Assembly (NCBI GenBank): GCA_036381195.1
Contig: DASVDH010000127.1
Location: 1-64,000 of the forward strand
Length of the DNA stretch: 64,000 nt
Origin: RSA9 sp036381195
GTDB taxonomy: Bacteria > Gemmatimonadota > Gemmatimonadetes > Longimicrobiales > RSA9
Direction: 5' to 3'
The translations under genes and the position numbers were made by a program. The notes under the pieces are model-generated. The model saw only the letters and a list, made by a program, of their open reading frames with translations, had not been told where the DNA came from and did not search any database. Shown here one piece after another: positions 34,614 to 43,984 of the stretch (its first letter is position 1; every line of letters begins with the position of its first letter).

Positions 34614-35066
34614 TCAGGACGCCTCGATCTCGATCTTCCGCCCGACCGCCTCCTGCACCTTCGGCAGGAACAGCGTGAGCACGCCATCCTTCAACTCGGC
34701 GCGAATCTCATCCGTCGCAACCGAGCGGGGCAGCAGGAACGACCGCTGGAACTCGCCGTAGCGCCGCTCCGAGACGTAATAGTGCTTGTCCTTCTCCTCC
34801 TTCTCCTCCTGCTTCTTCCCCTTCAGCGTGAGCACGTTGTCCTCGAGCGTGATGTCGATGTCCTCCCGCCGGATCCCGGGCAGCTCCGCCGTGAGCCGGA
34901 ACCCGCCGTTCTCTTCCGTCAATTCGACGGCCGGACCCCAGTCCATGGACTGGGTGTCCTCAGTGCTCCAGGGGAAGCGCCAGAGCGCGCTGAACCAATC
35001 GTCGAACAGATCGCGCTTCGCACGCTCCAGGAGCGGCAGACGCGGTGGTGCTGGTAGCAGGACCAT
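34614..35066 (-). CDS. Hsp20/alpha-crystallin small heat-shock protein
   Basis: A 150-residue holdase chaperone that keeps unfolding proteins soluble as an oligomer. The alpha-crystallin domain spans about residues 45-140, beginning MDWGPAVELTEENGGFRLTAELPGIRREDIDITLED. It includes the insertion loop KKQEEKEEKDKHYYVSERRYGEFQRSF and the conserved ELKDGVLTLFLPK near the end. The N-terminal arm (LFDDWFSALWRFPW) is short and aromatic, as usual. AAGGAGGG is placed well before the ATG. No CIRCE element is visible upstream. It is convergent with map across 79 bases. Confidence 0.93.
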   Translation of the reverse strand: MVLLPAPPRLPLLERAKRDLFDDWFSALWRFPWSTEDTQSMDWGPAVELTEENGGFRLTAELPGIRREDIDITLEDNVLTLKGKKQEEKEEKDKHYYVSERRYGEFQRSFLLPRSVATDEIRAELKDGVLTLFLPKVQEAVGRKIEIEAS

Positions 35067-35306
35067 GGTGCCCTCCTTGTGTGAGATCAGGGACGATTGC
35101 GGTTCCAGGATGCACGTGCCCGGGGATCGCGCGCCGTCGGGCGATGGCGGATTCGGAGTGAGGATTTGCCGCAACTTCGGGTAGGGCACCGCTGGACGGG
35201 TGCGCCCGCCGACGCGGCCCACCGCCGGCTCTGCCGTGTTCGTGCTGGCGCGCCCCTTGCTCCCTCGGCGTAGCGGGTCCGGCGCCAGGGAGCGGGAGAG
35301 GCGGCG

Positions 35307-37871
35307 ATGGTGCGGGATCGGGAAAGCTGGAGCGGACCCGGGGGCGGGGATGCCGAAGAGTTCCGGTACCTGGCCGACCATGTCCGCGAGATCTTCTGGG
35401 TGCTGGACCCGACGGGCAGCCGCGCGCTGTACGTCAACCGCGCATACGAGGCGGTGACGGGCCGGTCGCGTGAACAACTCTATCGCGACCCAGGCGCCTG
35501 GCGCGAAGCCGTGCACCCGGACGACCGGGCCCGGGTCGACGAGATCCCGCGCCTTGCCGAGCACGACATCGAGTTCCGCATCGTCCGGCCCGACGGCGAC
35601 GTACGCTGGATCTGGACACGCGGTACGCAGGTGCGCGACGCGCGCGGCCGGGTCCACGCCATCGTCGGCGTCGCGGAGGACATCACCCGGCGCAAGCGCG
35701 CGGAGCAGGAACTCGAGTGGTCGCTCTCCGTGTTGCGCGCCACGCTGGACGCGACGGCGGACGGCATCCTCGCGTTCGGCCTCGACGGGCGGCTGACGGT
35801 GTTCAACCGCCGCTTCGTCGAGCTCTGGCAGGTCCCGGAATCGGTTATCATCAAGCCGGGCCGCGAGGCCGAGCTGCGGTCTTGGATGCTGGACCAGTTG
35901 CGCGACCCGGCGGCGTTCGAAGCCGAGGTGTCCCGGGTCAGCGAGCATCCGGAGAGCAACAGCTTCGATGGGGTCGAATTCAAGGACGGCCGCGTCTTCG
36001 AGCGGTACTCTCAGCCGGAGCGCATCGGCGACCGCGTGGTCGGCCGCGTGTGGAGCTTCCGAGACGTGACCGCGCGGCTCAACGCGGAACGCGGGCATCG
36101 CCACCGCACGCGGCGGCTCGAAGTCCAGAACGAGGTGCTGCGGCGGCTGGCGCACCGCCGCATCACCGGCCTCGCGGACCGGCAGGCCGCGTTCCAGCGG
36201 ATCACCGAGGTGGGTGCTGACATGCTGGAGACGGAACGCGTGGGCGTGTGGCTGTTCGAGGCAGGGCGCGGACGCATCCGGCTGTGCGAGCTGTACCAGC
36301 GTAGCGCCCGCCGCCACTCGTCCGGGACGGTGCTGGCCCGCGAGCTGGCGCCCTCGTACTTCGCGGCGCTGGAGCAGGAGCGCGCCATCGCGGCGGACGA
36401 CGTCCACCAGGACCCGCGGACCCGCGAGCTGGCCGCGGCCTACTGCGCTCCGCTCGGCATCGCGTCGATGCTCGATGCGCCCATCCGCGCCGGCGGCGAG
36501 CTCATGGGCATCGTCTGCTTCGAGCACGTGGGGCCGCCCCGGCACTGGACCGTGGAGGACGAGAGCTTCGCTGCGTCCATCGCGGACTTCGCTTCGATCG
36601 TGATCGAGGCCGCCGACCACGAGCAGGCGGAGGCGCACATGCGCTTGCTGGCCCGGGCGGGCGAGATCCTCACCTCGTCGCTCGACTTCCGGACGACGCT
36701 CGACAACGTGATCCGCCTCATCGTCCCGCGCCTCGCCGACTGGTGCATCATGGACCTCGTCGAGGACGGGAGGGTCCGCCGGTTGGCGTCTGCGCACGAG
36801 ATGAAAGGCAAAGAGCGGATCCTGCGAGAACTCGAGCAGCGATACCCCATCTCGCCAGATTCGCCGCAGCTCGGCGCGGTCGCGCTGCGCACGGGCGAGC
36901 CGCAGCTCGTTCGCGAGATGACCGACGAGGTCCTCAGGAAGCACGCCGTCGATGAGGACCACCTCGCTCTGGCCCGGGCGCTGGGGGTTCGCTCCTACCT
37001 GGCCGTGCCGCTGAAGGCGCGCGGCCGCACGCTGGGCGTCCTCTCCTTCGGCACGACGGAGCGCAGCTACGGAGACGACGACGTCACCTTCGCGCAGGAC
37101 GTCGCGGGCCGCGCCGCGATCGCGATCGACAATGCGCGGCTGCACGAGGAGGCGCAGCAGGCGAGCAAGGCGAAGTCCAACTTCCTCACCGTCATGAGCC
37201 ACGAGCTCAGGACGCCGCTCACGGCGATCATGGGGTACACGGACCTGCTCACGGAGGGCGTGCACGGCCGGCTCAGCCGGGAGCAGCAGACGCTGCTCGA
37301 GCGCATCCGGCTCCGTTCGCAGGACCTGCTGCGCACGCTCGAGGAGATCCTCGCCTACTCCCGCACCGAGTCGGGCCGCGAGCAGCGCAGAGAGGAGACG
37401 GTCGACGCATCGCGCCTGGTCCGTGACGTCGAATCCATCGTGCGGCCGCTCGCCGACGAGCGTGGCCTCGCGTTCGACGTGCAAGCGCCCGCCAGGCCCG
37501 TCGAACTCGTCACGGATCCCGATAAGCTGAAGCACATCTTGCTGAATCTGCTCTCGAACGCGGTGAAGTTCACGCCGCGCGGCGGGATCGGGCTCGAACT
37601 GCGCAGGGAGGGGGATCGCGTGGTCTTCAGGGTCCGCGACACCGGCCAGGGCATCGTCCCGGAGCACCAGGAGCGGATCTTCGAGCCGTTTGTCCAGGTC
37701 GAGGATGTGCTGACGCGGGAAACGGGCGGGACGGGCCTGGGCCTCGCCGTCGCTCGCCGCCTCGCCCGCTTCCTGGGGGGCGACGTGTCCGTCGAGAGCG
37801 AGCCGGGCGCGGGCAGCACGTTCACCGTGTGGCTGCCCGTGGAGCCGGAGCGCGCGCGCAAGGCGGCCTGA
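35307..37871 (+). CDS. PAS-PAS-GAF-GAF sensor histidine kinase
   Basis: An 854-residue soluble histidine kinase. Order: PAS with PAC (about 13-130; FWVLDPTGSRALYVNRAYEAVTG), PAS (about 140-255; DGILAFGLDGRLTVFNRRFVELW), GAF (about 285-440), GAF (about 447-610), HisKA with phospho-acceptor H632 in MSHELRTPLTAI, and HATPase with a DTGQGIVPEHQERIFEPF G1 box and GGTGLGLAVARR G2 box. It ends WLPVEPERARKAA. There is no transmembrane segment and no receiver domain, so the signal is intracellular and the partner regulator lies elsewhere. GAF domains of this type often bind small ligands or haem; no ligand residues can be named. A decayed fragment of a similar kinase follows. Confidence 0.93.
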   Translation: MVRDRESWSGPGGGDAEEFRYLADHVREIFWVLDPTGSRALYVNRAYEAVTGRSREQLYRDPGAWREAVHPDDRARVDEIPRLAEHDIEFRIVRPDGDVRWIWTRGTQVRDARGRVHAIVGVAEDITRRKRAEQELEWSLSVLRATLDATADGILAFGLDGRLTVFNRRFVELWQVPESVIIKPGREAELRSWMLDQLRDPAAFEAEVSRVSEHPESNSFDGVEFKDGRVFERYSQPERIGDRVVGRVWSFRDVTARLNAERGHRHRTRRLEVQNEVLRRLAHRRITGLADRQAAFQRITEVGADMLETERVGVWLFEAGRGRIRLCELYQRSARRHSSGTVLARELAPSYFAALEQERAIAADDVHQDPRTRELAAAYCAPLGIASMLDAPIRAGGELMGIVCFEHVGPPRHWTVEDESFAASIADFASIVIEAADHEQAEAHMRLLARAGEILTSSLDFRTTLDNVIRLIVPRLADWCIMDLVEDGRVRRLASAHEMKGKERILRELEQRYPISPDSPQLGAVALRTGEPQLVREMTDEVLRKHAVDEDHLALARALGVRSYLAVPLKARGRTLGVLSFGTTERSYGDDDVTFAQDVAGRAAIAIDNARLHEEAQQASKAKSNFLTVMSHELRTPLTAIMGYTDLLTEGVHGRLSREQQTLLERIRLRSQDLLRTLEEILAYSRTESGREQRREETVDASRLVRDVESIVRPLADERGLAFDVQAPARPVELVTDPDKLKHILLNLLSNAVKFTPRGGIGLELRREGDRVVFRVRDTGQGIVPEHQERIFEPFVQVEDVLTRETGGTGLGLAVARRLARFLGGDVSVESEPGAGSTFTVWLPVEPERARKAA

Positions 37872-37942
37872 GCGGAGCGCGAGGCCGCGTGCCGGAGACA
37901 CCGTCGGTATGGACGCGCGCCCGGTGACCCCCGACACGCGCG

Positions 37943-38011
37943 CTGGGCGGCGACATCACGCTCGAGAGCGAGGTCGGCAAGGGCTCCACCTTCACACTCT
38001 GGCTGCCACGA
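37943..38011 (+). pseudogene. Remnant of a second histidine kinase (HATPase C-terminus)
   Basis: The plus-strand reading here gives LGGDITLESEVGKGSTFTLW followed by LPR, which is the terminal segment of a HATPase domain. The intact kinase just upstream has the equivalent LGGDVSVESEPGAGSTFTVW. Nothing else of a kinase remains: the codons before it are non-homologous, and the frame continues past it into Arg/Ala-rich sequence. It looks like the tail of a former tandem paralogue that was deleted or recombined with its neighbour. Confidence 0.75.
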
Positions 38012-38111
38012 GGCCGCGCCGCAGCGCGGCGCCGTGCCCAGGCCGCGGCGCCCGGCTGCCGGCTGACGCCGTTCGGCGCGCCGGGTCCCCTCGGGCGGCG
38101 TCGCTCTCCTC

Positions 38112-38161
38112 TTGACAATCTGAAGGAGCCGCCGCATCCTGCTTCAGAAAATCTGAAGGAG
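38112..38161 (+). promoter_or_regulatory. Promoter and operator of PadR/permease pair 2
   Basis: A perfect TTGACA (38112-38117) is followed by a weak -10 (CATCCT, 38135-38140) at 17-base spacing. AATCTGAAGGAG occurs twice (38117-38128, touching the -35, and 38150-38161, overlapping the ribosome site), 33 bases apart. CTTCAG/CTGAAG (38142-38158) forms a perfect 6-bp inverted repeat around 5 bases at the expected transcription start. A regulator bound there would block both transcription and ribosome loading. Confidence 0.6.
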
Positions 38162-38168
38162 GCGCGTG

Positions 38169-38507
38169 ATGGCGGAACGGCCGCGTGAGCTGCTCCAGGG
38201 GACGCTCGAGCTGCTCGCGCTGAAGGCGCTGTCGCTGGGGCCGATGCACGGCTGGGGGCTGGCGCAGCGGATCGAGCAGATGAGCCGGGACGTGTTCCAG
38301 GTGAGCCAGGGCTCGCTGTACCCGGCGCTGCAACGGATGAAGCGGAAGGGGTGGATCCGCTCGGAGTGGCGGGTGACCGAGAACAACCGGCGGGCGCGCT
38401 ACTACATGCTGACGCCGGCGGGCTCGCGGCAGTTGGCACGGGAGCAGGAGAGCTGGGCGCGAGCGTCGCAGGCGGTGAACCGGGTGCTGGGCTGGGAGGG
38501 GGCGTAG
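38169..38507 (+). CDS. PadR-family transcriptional regulator, pair 2
   Basis: A 112-residue short-type PadR repressor closely similar in layout to the one at 22909: LLQGTLELLALKALSLGPMHGWGLAQRIEQ, SQGSLYPALQRMKRKGWI (recognition helix region) and TENNRRARYYMLTPAGSRQLARE (wing). GAAGGAGG stands 6 bases before the ATG. It precedes a duplicated FtsX permease gene by 109 bases on the same strand. Autoregulation is suggested by the repeats over its promoter. Effectors of this subgroup are not known. Confidence 0.92.
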   Translation: MAERPRELLQGTLELLALKALSLGPMHGWGLAQRIEQMSRDVFQVSQGSLYPALQRMKRKGWIRSEWRVTENNRRARYYMLTPAGSRQLAREQESWARASQAVNRVLGWEGA

Positions 38508-38616
38508 GGCGCCTGACAGAGCTGCCCCGCGCGTTTGCCTGACAAAGCTGCTCCGCGGCTCCGCGTGACGGACAGGGGGCCCGCGTGACCCGACCCGACG
38601 ACCGGAGGAGCGACCC

Positions 38617-41277
38617 GTGGGCCTGATCACCGAGGTGAAGGAACGTCTCTGCGCTCTCGTGCATCGGGCGCGCGAGGACCGGGAGCTGGAGGAGGAGCTG
38701 CGCTTTCACCTCGAGATGGAGGTGGAGGCGAACCTGCGGCGCGGCATGAGCGCGGCGGAGGCGCGGCGGCGGGCGGTGCTGCGCCTGGGCGGCGTGACGC
38801 AGGTCGCGGAGGCGACGCGGGCGGCGCGGGGGCTCCGCTGGCTCGACCAGCTCGGCCAGGACCTGCGCTACGCGCTGCGAACGCTGCGCAAGGCGCCGGC
38901 CTTCACCGCCACCGCCGTCCTGACCCTGGCGCTGGGCATCGGCGCGAACAGCGCGATCTTCAGCATCGTGGACGGCGTGCTGATCCGGCCGCTGCCCTAC
39001 GAGGACCCGGACCGCGTGGTGCGGCTCGTTCCGCTGCGCGTTCAGCACGGCGAGACGGACGGTACGTTCTCCTACCTCGATCTCCAGGACCTGCGCGCAC
39101 GCACCGACATCTTCGAGGGCGTGGCGATGTACGACCCGACGGAAGTCGTACTCCACGGTGAGGACGGCGCGGTGCGGGTCGAGGGCGCGTTCGTCAACGC
39201 GGACTACTTCCGCGTGCTCGGCGTGCGCCCCGCGCTCGGCCGCTTCTTCCTGCCGGAGGAGGACGAGCCGGGGAGCGCGCGGTCCGCCGTCATCAGCCAC
39301 GCGCTCTGGCAGAGCCGGTTCGGCGGTGATCCCGGGGTGATCGGCCGGCCGCTGTCGCCCGGATCGAGCTACACGATCGTGGGCATCGCGCCGGCGGACT
39401 TCGAGGACCCGGGCCTGAACCGGGGCAGCCGCAACGTGCCGCAGGTCTGGGCCTCGACGCCCGCGTACTGGACGCGAGATCAGTGGGCGGAGCGCGGAAT
39501 GCGGTTCCTGACCGCGGCGGCACGGCTGCGTGAAGGCGTGACGCTCGAGAGCGCGCAGGCCGCGGCGAGCACGCTGATGCGGCGGCTCGCGGCGGAGTAC
39601 CCGGACTCGCACGCGGGCTGGGACATCCGTCTCGTCAGGCTGAAGGACCGCATCGTCGGGCCGGTGAGACCTGCGCTGCTCGCGCTGTCCGTCGCCGTCG
39701 GCCTGGTGCTGCTGATCGCGTGCGCGAACCTCGCGAACCTGCTGCTCGCGCGCGCGGCCGGCCGCCGCCGCGAGCTCGCGGTGCGCGCCGCGCTGGGCGG
39801 GTCGCGCGGCCGGATCGCGCGGCAGCTCCTCACCGAGAGCGTGGTCCTTGCGCTGCTCGGCGGCGTGCTCGGCGTGTTCCTGGCCTGGCTCGCGCGGGAC
39901 GTGATCGTCGCACTGGGTGCCGGGCAGTTGCCGCGCCTCGCAGGCGTCGACGTCGATGCGCGCGTAGTCGCATTCACCGCCGGGCTCTCGGTGCTGACCG
40001 GCGTGCTGTTCGGCATCGCGCCATCGCTCCGCGCCGCGCGCCTCGACCTCAACGACGCGCTCAAGGCCGAAGGGCATGGCACCGCCAGTCGCCGACGCGT
40101 CCGCTTCCGCGCGGCGCTCGTTGCCGTGGAGGTCGCGCTCACTGTCGTGCTGCTCGCGGGCGCCGGTCTGCTGGTGCGCAGCCTCGCGAGCCTCTATGCC
40201 GTGAACCCCGGCCTCGAGGCGGACGGCGTGCTGACGTTCCGGCTCAGTCCGCCGTACAACGGCTACGAGACCGACGACCGCGTCCACGCGTTCTACGACC
40301 GCTTGCTCGAGCGGCTGGCGGCGCTGCCCGGCGTCGAGTCTGCCGGCGCGACCAACATCCTGCCGTTCAGCGGCGGGTACTGGAGGTTCCCGTTCCTGCC
40401 CGAGGGCATGCCCATGCCCGAGCGGCGTGAGGACGTCCCGGGCGCGGAGATCCGGACCGCGACGCCGGAGCTGTTCGCGACGCTGCGCACGCCGGTGCTG
40501 CGCGGCCGCGGGATCGAGGAGCGCGACCGCGCGGGCGCGACGCCCGTCGTCGTCATCAACCAGGCGCTCGCCGATGCGTACTTCCCGGGTGAGGACCCGA
40601 TCGGCAGGCGGCTCCAGTTCCAGGATGACACGCGTCTGATCGTCGGCATCGTCGCGGACGTCCGGCAGTTCGAGCTGGCGCAGCCGGCCGGACCGGTGAT
40701 GTACTTCCCGTTCGCGCAGTCGCCGAGCTGGCTGACGTCGAACGCGTACGTCGTGCTGCGCGCCGCGGGCGACCCGATGGCGCTGGCGGCCGACGCGCGT
40801 GCCGTCGTGCGCGATCTGGACCCGCGGATCCCGGTGTCCGAGCTGCGCGCGATGGACGACGTCATTGGCGCGACCGTCGCGGCACCCCGCTTCCGCACCA
40901 CGGTCCTCTCCCTCTTCGCCGCCCTGGCCTTCACTCTCGCCGCGATCGGGATCTACGGTGTCGTCGCGCACGGCGTGGCCGAACGCACGCGTGAGATCGG
41001 GATCCGCATGGCGCTCGGCGCGCGCGCCGGCGAGGTCCTCGGCATGGTCGTGCGGCAGGGGCTGCGGCCCGTGCTCGTGGGGACGGCGCTGGGCCTGCCC
41101 GGCGCGCTCGCGGCCGGCCGGCTGCTCCGGAGCATGCTGTTCGGCATCGGCCCGACCGACCCGGTCACGTTCCTCGGCGTGCCCCTGCTGGTCGGCCTCG
41201 TCGCCGTGCTGGCGAGCTCGCTGCCGGCGCGTCGGGCGGCGCGAATGGATCCGGTGAGCGCGCTGCGAGTGGAGTAG
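38617..41277 (+). CDS. ADOP-type ABC transporter permease (MacB/FtsX duplicated), pair 2
   Basis: An 886-residue inner-membrane protein, paralogous to the one at 20145. The N-terminal prefix (EDRELEEELRFHLEMEVEANLRRGM) and first transmembrane helix (FTATAVLTLALGIGANSAIFSIVDGVLIRPLPY) carry hallmark sequences. Two periplasmic MacB-like domains alternate with two FtsX modules; RAAGRRRELAVRAALGGSRGRI and AERTREIGIRMALGARAGEV mark the two module starts. The C-terminus RRAARMDPVSALRVE is typical. It starts at GTG with GGAGG upstream. No ATPase is encoded nearby, so either it borrows one or it acts as a mechanical or signalling protein. The cargo is unknown. Confidence 0.92.
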   Translation: MGLITEVKERLCALVHRAREDRELEEELRFHLEMEVEANLRRGMSAAEARRRAVLRLGGVTQVAEATRAARGLRWLDQLGQDLRYALRTLRKAPAFTATAVLTLALGIGANSAIFSIVDGVLIRPLPYEDPDRVVRLVPLRVQHGETDGTFSYLDLQDLRARTDIFEGVAMYDPTEVVLHGEDGAVRVEGAFVNADYFRVLGVRPALGRFFLPEEDEPGSARSAVISHALWQSRFGGDPGVIGRPLSPGSSYTIVGIAPADFEDPGLNRGSRNVPQVWASTPAYWTRDQWAERGMRFLTAAARLREGVTLESAQAAASTLMRRLAAEYPDSHAGWDIRLVRLKDRIVGPVRPALLALSVAVGLVLLIACANLANLLLARAAGRRRELAVRAALGGSRGRIARQLLTESVVLALLGGVLGVFLAWLARDVIVALGAGQLPRLAGVDVDARVVAFTAGLSVLTGVLFGIAPSLRAARLDLNDALKAEGHGTASRRRVRFRAALVAVEVALTVVLLAGAGLLVRSLASLYAVNPGLEADGVLTFRLSPPYNGYETDDRVHAFYDRLLERLAALPGVESAGATNILPFSGGYWRFPFLPEGMPMPERREDVPGAEIRTATPELFATLRTPVLRGRGIEERDRAGATPVVVINQALADAYFPGEDPIGRRLQFQDDTRLIVGIVADVRQFELAQPAGPVMYFPFAQSPSWLTSNAYVVLRAAGDPMALAADARAVVRDLDPRIPVSELRAMDDVIGATVAAPRFRTTVLSLFAALAFTLAAIGIYGVVAHGVAERTREIGIRMALGARAGEVLGMVVRQGLRPVLVGTALGLPGALAAGRLLRSMLFGIGPTDPVTFLGVPLLVGLVAVLASSLPARRAARMDPVSALRVE

Positions 41278-41443
41278 GTTGGACGGGAGGGAGGCCGCCT
41301 GCCTTGCCAGACCCGCCGTTCGCACAATAACTTGCGCGACAGATCGAGGACTTCCATCCCCCGGCGGGGTCGCCCGCAGCAGTTGTCCACGCGCGGACGG
41401 CCCCGCTTCGCGCCTGCCTTGGCCGCAGGGAGGTGTGAACGAC

Positions 41444-42091
41444 GTGAATCGAATGCGTCGGAGACTGCCGACAGCGCTGGGAGCCTTCCTCCTCGCAGCG
41501 GCGTGCGGCTCGCGGCCGCCGGAGCCGGCGCCGGTGCCCGCGCGGCCGGCCACGGGCGGCGGCCCGGCTGCCGCGACGATCTCCGCGGAAGCGGCACGCC
41601 GGCCGTACGTGGCCGAGGACGTCCGTTTCATGCAGCACATGATCGCCCACCACGCGCAGGCGCTGGTGATGGCCGCGCTGGTGCCCGAGCGCACGCGCAG
41701 CGAGGCCATGCGCTTGCTCGCCGAGCGCATCGAGGTCTCGCAGCGGGACGAGATCGCCCTGATGCAGCAGTGGCTGCGGGACCGGGGCGAGCCCGTGCCG
41801 GAGGTCGGCGCCGATGGCGCGGTGCACGGCGCCGTGCACGGCGAGGCGACGATGCCGGGGATGCTGAGCGCGGAGGAGCTGGCGCGGCTGGAGCAGGCGC
41901 GGGGCGAGGAGTTCGACCGGTTGTTCCTCGAGCTGATGATCCGGCACCACGAGGGCGCCCTGGTGATGGTCGGCGAGCTGTTCGCCGCGCCGGGCGCGGG
42001 GCAGGACCCGGAGGTCTTCCGCCTGGCGATGGACGTGGACGCGGACCAGCGGGCGGAGATCCGCCGGATGCAGGCGATCCTGGGGAAGTGA
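41444..42091 (+). CDS. DUF305 family lipoprotein (putative metal-binding)
   Basis: A 215-residue protein with a lipoprotein signal (MRRRLPTALGAFLLAAACGS), a Pro/Ala linker and a DUF305 four-helix domain. The diagnostic histidine pairs are FMQHMIAHHAQALVMAAL and ELMIRHHEGALVMVGEL, with KLI-like flanking helices around DEIALMQQWL. DUF305 proteins bind copper or other metals in several organisms and are often exported. The start is uncertain: GTG at 41435, GTG at 41444 (used here, GGGAGG about 10 bases upstream) or ATG at 41453 all give a signal peptide. It is followed by the LVIVD-repeat gene, a frequent neighbour. Confidence 0.82.
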   Translation: MNRMRRRLPTALGAFLLAAACGSRPPEPAPVPARPATGGGPAAATISAEAARRPYVAEDVRFMQHMIAHHAQALVMAALVPERTRSEAMRLLAERIEVSQRDEIALMQQWLRDRGEPVPEVGADGAVHGAVHGEATMPGMLSAEELARLEQARGEEFDRLFLELMIRHHEGALVMVGELFAAPGAGQDPEVFRLAMDVDADQRAEIRRMQAILGK

Positions 42092-42175
42092 GGAGCCGGA
42101 GCGGCTGGGCGTCCTCCCCTCCACGCCCGCCCGCCCCTCGAGCCCGATGACGCTGGACCAGGAGAGGTTGCGACG

Positions 42176-43975
42176 ATGAGAACGAGAAACCTGACGGTGT
42201 TGGCGCTTTCTCTGACCGCCGCGGCGGGTGCGTGCGCGGCGGGGTCGAGCGGGCCCGAGACGCCTGCGCCGGCCCGTGTGGCGGCGGGCACGGACCCGCG
42301 CGTGGGGCTGCGCGGCGGCTGGATGGACGCGGAGTCGGCGGCCCGCAACCTGGTGCACCTGGCGAACCGGCGTCCGTCGGACGGCTTCTTCAATCCCGGC
42401 GATCCGGGGGACTTCGCGTTCGCGAACTCCGACCTGGCGTTCCAGGGCAACCTGGTGTTCCAGGGCGGCTACAACGGGCTCCAGGTGTGGGACATCTCGG
42501 ATCCGCGGAACCCGCGGTTGCGGACGTCGCTGGTGTGCCCGGGCGGGCAGGGCGACGTCTCGGTGTACGGCAACCTGCTGTTCATGTCGGTGGAGGAGAC
42601 GCGCGGCCGGGTTGATTGCGGGACGCAGGGCGTGAGGGACACGGTCAGCGCCGAGCGGTTCATGGGCGTGCGCATCTTCGACATCAGCGATCTCGACAAC
42701 CCGCGGCAGGTCGCGGCGGTGCAGACGTGCCGGGGCTCGCACACGCACACGCTCGTCACGGATCCGAACGATCCGGCGCACATCTACGTGTACGTGCAGG
42801 GCACGAGTCGGGTCCGCCCGGCCGCGGAGCTGGCGGGCTGCTCGGGGCTGCCGCCGGAGCGCGACCCCAACACGTCGTACTTCCGCATCGAGGTGATCCG
42901 CGTGCCGCTGGCCGCGCCGCAGAACGCGGAGATCGTGAACGAGCCGCGCATCTTCGCGGACGCGCGGACGGGTGAGATCGCGGGGCTCTGGCCCGGGGGC
43001 GACCACGGCCCGGGCACGCAGCAGACGGCGCGCACGGACCAGTGCCACGACATCACGGCGTACCCGGCGATCGGGCTGGCCGCGGGCGCGTGCTCCGGCA
43101 ACGGCATCCTGCTGGACATCCGCGACCCGGCGAACCCCCGGCGGATCGCGGAAGTGACCGACCCGAACTTCGCGTACTGGCACTCCGCGACGTTCAACAA
43201 CGACGGCACGACGGTGCTGTTCACGGATGAGTGGGGCGGCGGCGTCGCGCCGCGGTGCCGCGACACGGACCGGCCAGAGTGGGGCGCCGACGCGATCTTC
43301 CGGCTGGAGAACGGGGCGCTCGCCGCGCGGCCCGCCGGCTACTACAAGGTCCCGGCGCCGCAGACGGCGGTGGAGAACTGCGTGGCGCACAACGGCTCGC
43401 TGATCCCCGTGCCCGGCCGCGACATCATGGTGCAGGCCTGGTACCAGGGTGGCATCTCGGTGTTCGACTTCACGGACCCGGCGAACCCGGTCGAGATCGC
43501 GTTCTTCGACCGCGGGCCGGTGAATCCGGACCGCCTGACGCTCGGAGGGTACTGGTCGGCGTACTGGTACAACGGCTACATCATCGGCTCGGAGATCGGC
43601 CGGGGGCTAGACATCTTCGAGCTCGTGCCGAGCGAGTTCCTGAGCGCGAACGAGATCGAGGCGGCGAAGCTGGTCCGGTTCGAGGAGTTCAACCCGCAGC
43701 ACCAGCCGCGCTTCGAGTGGCCGGCGAGCTTTGTGGTCGCGCGCGCGTACGTGGACCAGCTCGAGCGGTCGCGCGGGCTGTCCGCGGACCGGATCGCGAC
43801 GGTGCGCGGCGCGCTGGACCGTGCGGAGGGGCAGAGCGGGGAGCAGCGGCGTGCCGCGTTGCGGGCGCTGGCGGCGGAGCTGGAGCGGGACGCGGCGCGC
43901 TCGTCCGATGCCGCGCGCGTGCGTGCGCTGGCCGGCGTCGTGCGGGAGCTGGGCGGCCCGGGCGCGGGAGAGTGA
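42176..43975 (+). CDS. Secreted LVIVD-repeat beta-propeller protein
   Basis: A 599-residue exported protein (signal with C19 in AAGACAAGSS, probably a lipoprotein) made of LVIVD propeller repeats: FQGGYNGLQVWDISDPRNPRL, MGVRIFDISDLDNPRQV, GILLDIRDPANPRRIAEV and GGISVFDFTDPANPVEIAFF. Cysteine pairs (VCPGGQ, QTCRGSH, DQCHD, GACSGN, RCRD) suggest disulfides, consistent with export. The C-terminal 110 residues are helical (RFEEFNPQHQPRFEWPASFVVARAYVDQLERS). The biological role of these proteins is unknown. It forms a two-gene unit with DUF305, with an 84-base gap holding an AGGAGAGG ribosome site. Confidence 0.85.
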   Translation: MRTRNLTVLALSLTAAAGACAAGSSGPETPAPARVAAGTDPRVGLRGGWMDAESAARNLVHLANRRPSDGFFNPGDPGDFAFANSDLAFQGNLVFQGGYNGLQVWDISDPRNPRLRTSLVCPGGQGDVSVYGNLLFMSVEETRGRVDCGTQGVRDTVSAERFMGVRIFDISDLDNPRQVAAVQTCRGSHTHTLVTDPNDPAHIYVYVQGTSRVRPAAELAGCSGLPPERDPNTSYFRIEVIRVPLAAPQNAEIVNEPRIFADARTGEIAGLWPGGDHGPGTQQTARTDQCHDITAYPAIGLAAGACSGNGILLDIRDPANPRRIAEVTDPNFAYWHSATFNNDGTTVLFTDEWGGGVAPRCRDTDRPEWGADAIFRLENGALAARPAGYYKVPAPQTAVENCVAHNGSLIPVPGRDIMVQAWYQGGISVFDFTDPANPVEIAFFDRGPVNPDRLTLGGYWSAYWYNGYIIGSEIGRGLDIFELVPSEFLSANEIEAAKLVRFEEFNPQHQPRFEWPASFVVARAYVDQLERSRGLSADRIATVRGALDRAEGQSGEQRRAALRALAAELERDAARSSDAARVRALAGVVRELGGPGAGE

Positions 43976-43984
43976 GTCCCGCGC

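Noticed and set aside
37822..42450. Very long open frame on the minus strand (over 1,500 codons)
   Set aside because: It lies antisense to the PadR 2, ADOP permease, DUF305 and LVIVD genes. Long antisense frames are expected at this GC content, and it shows no domain.
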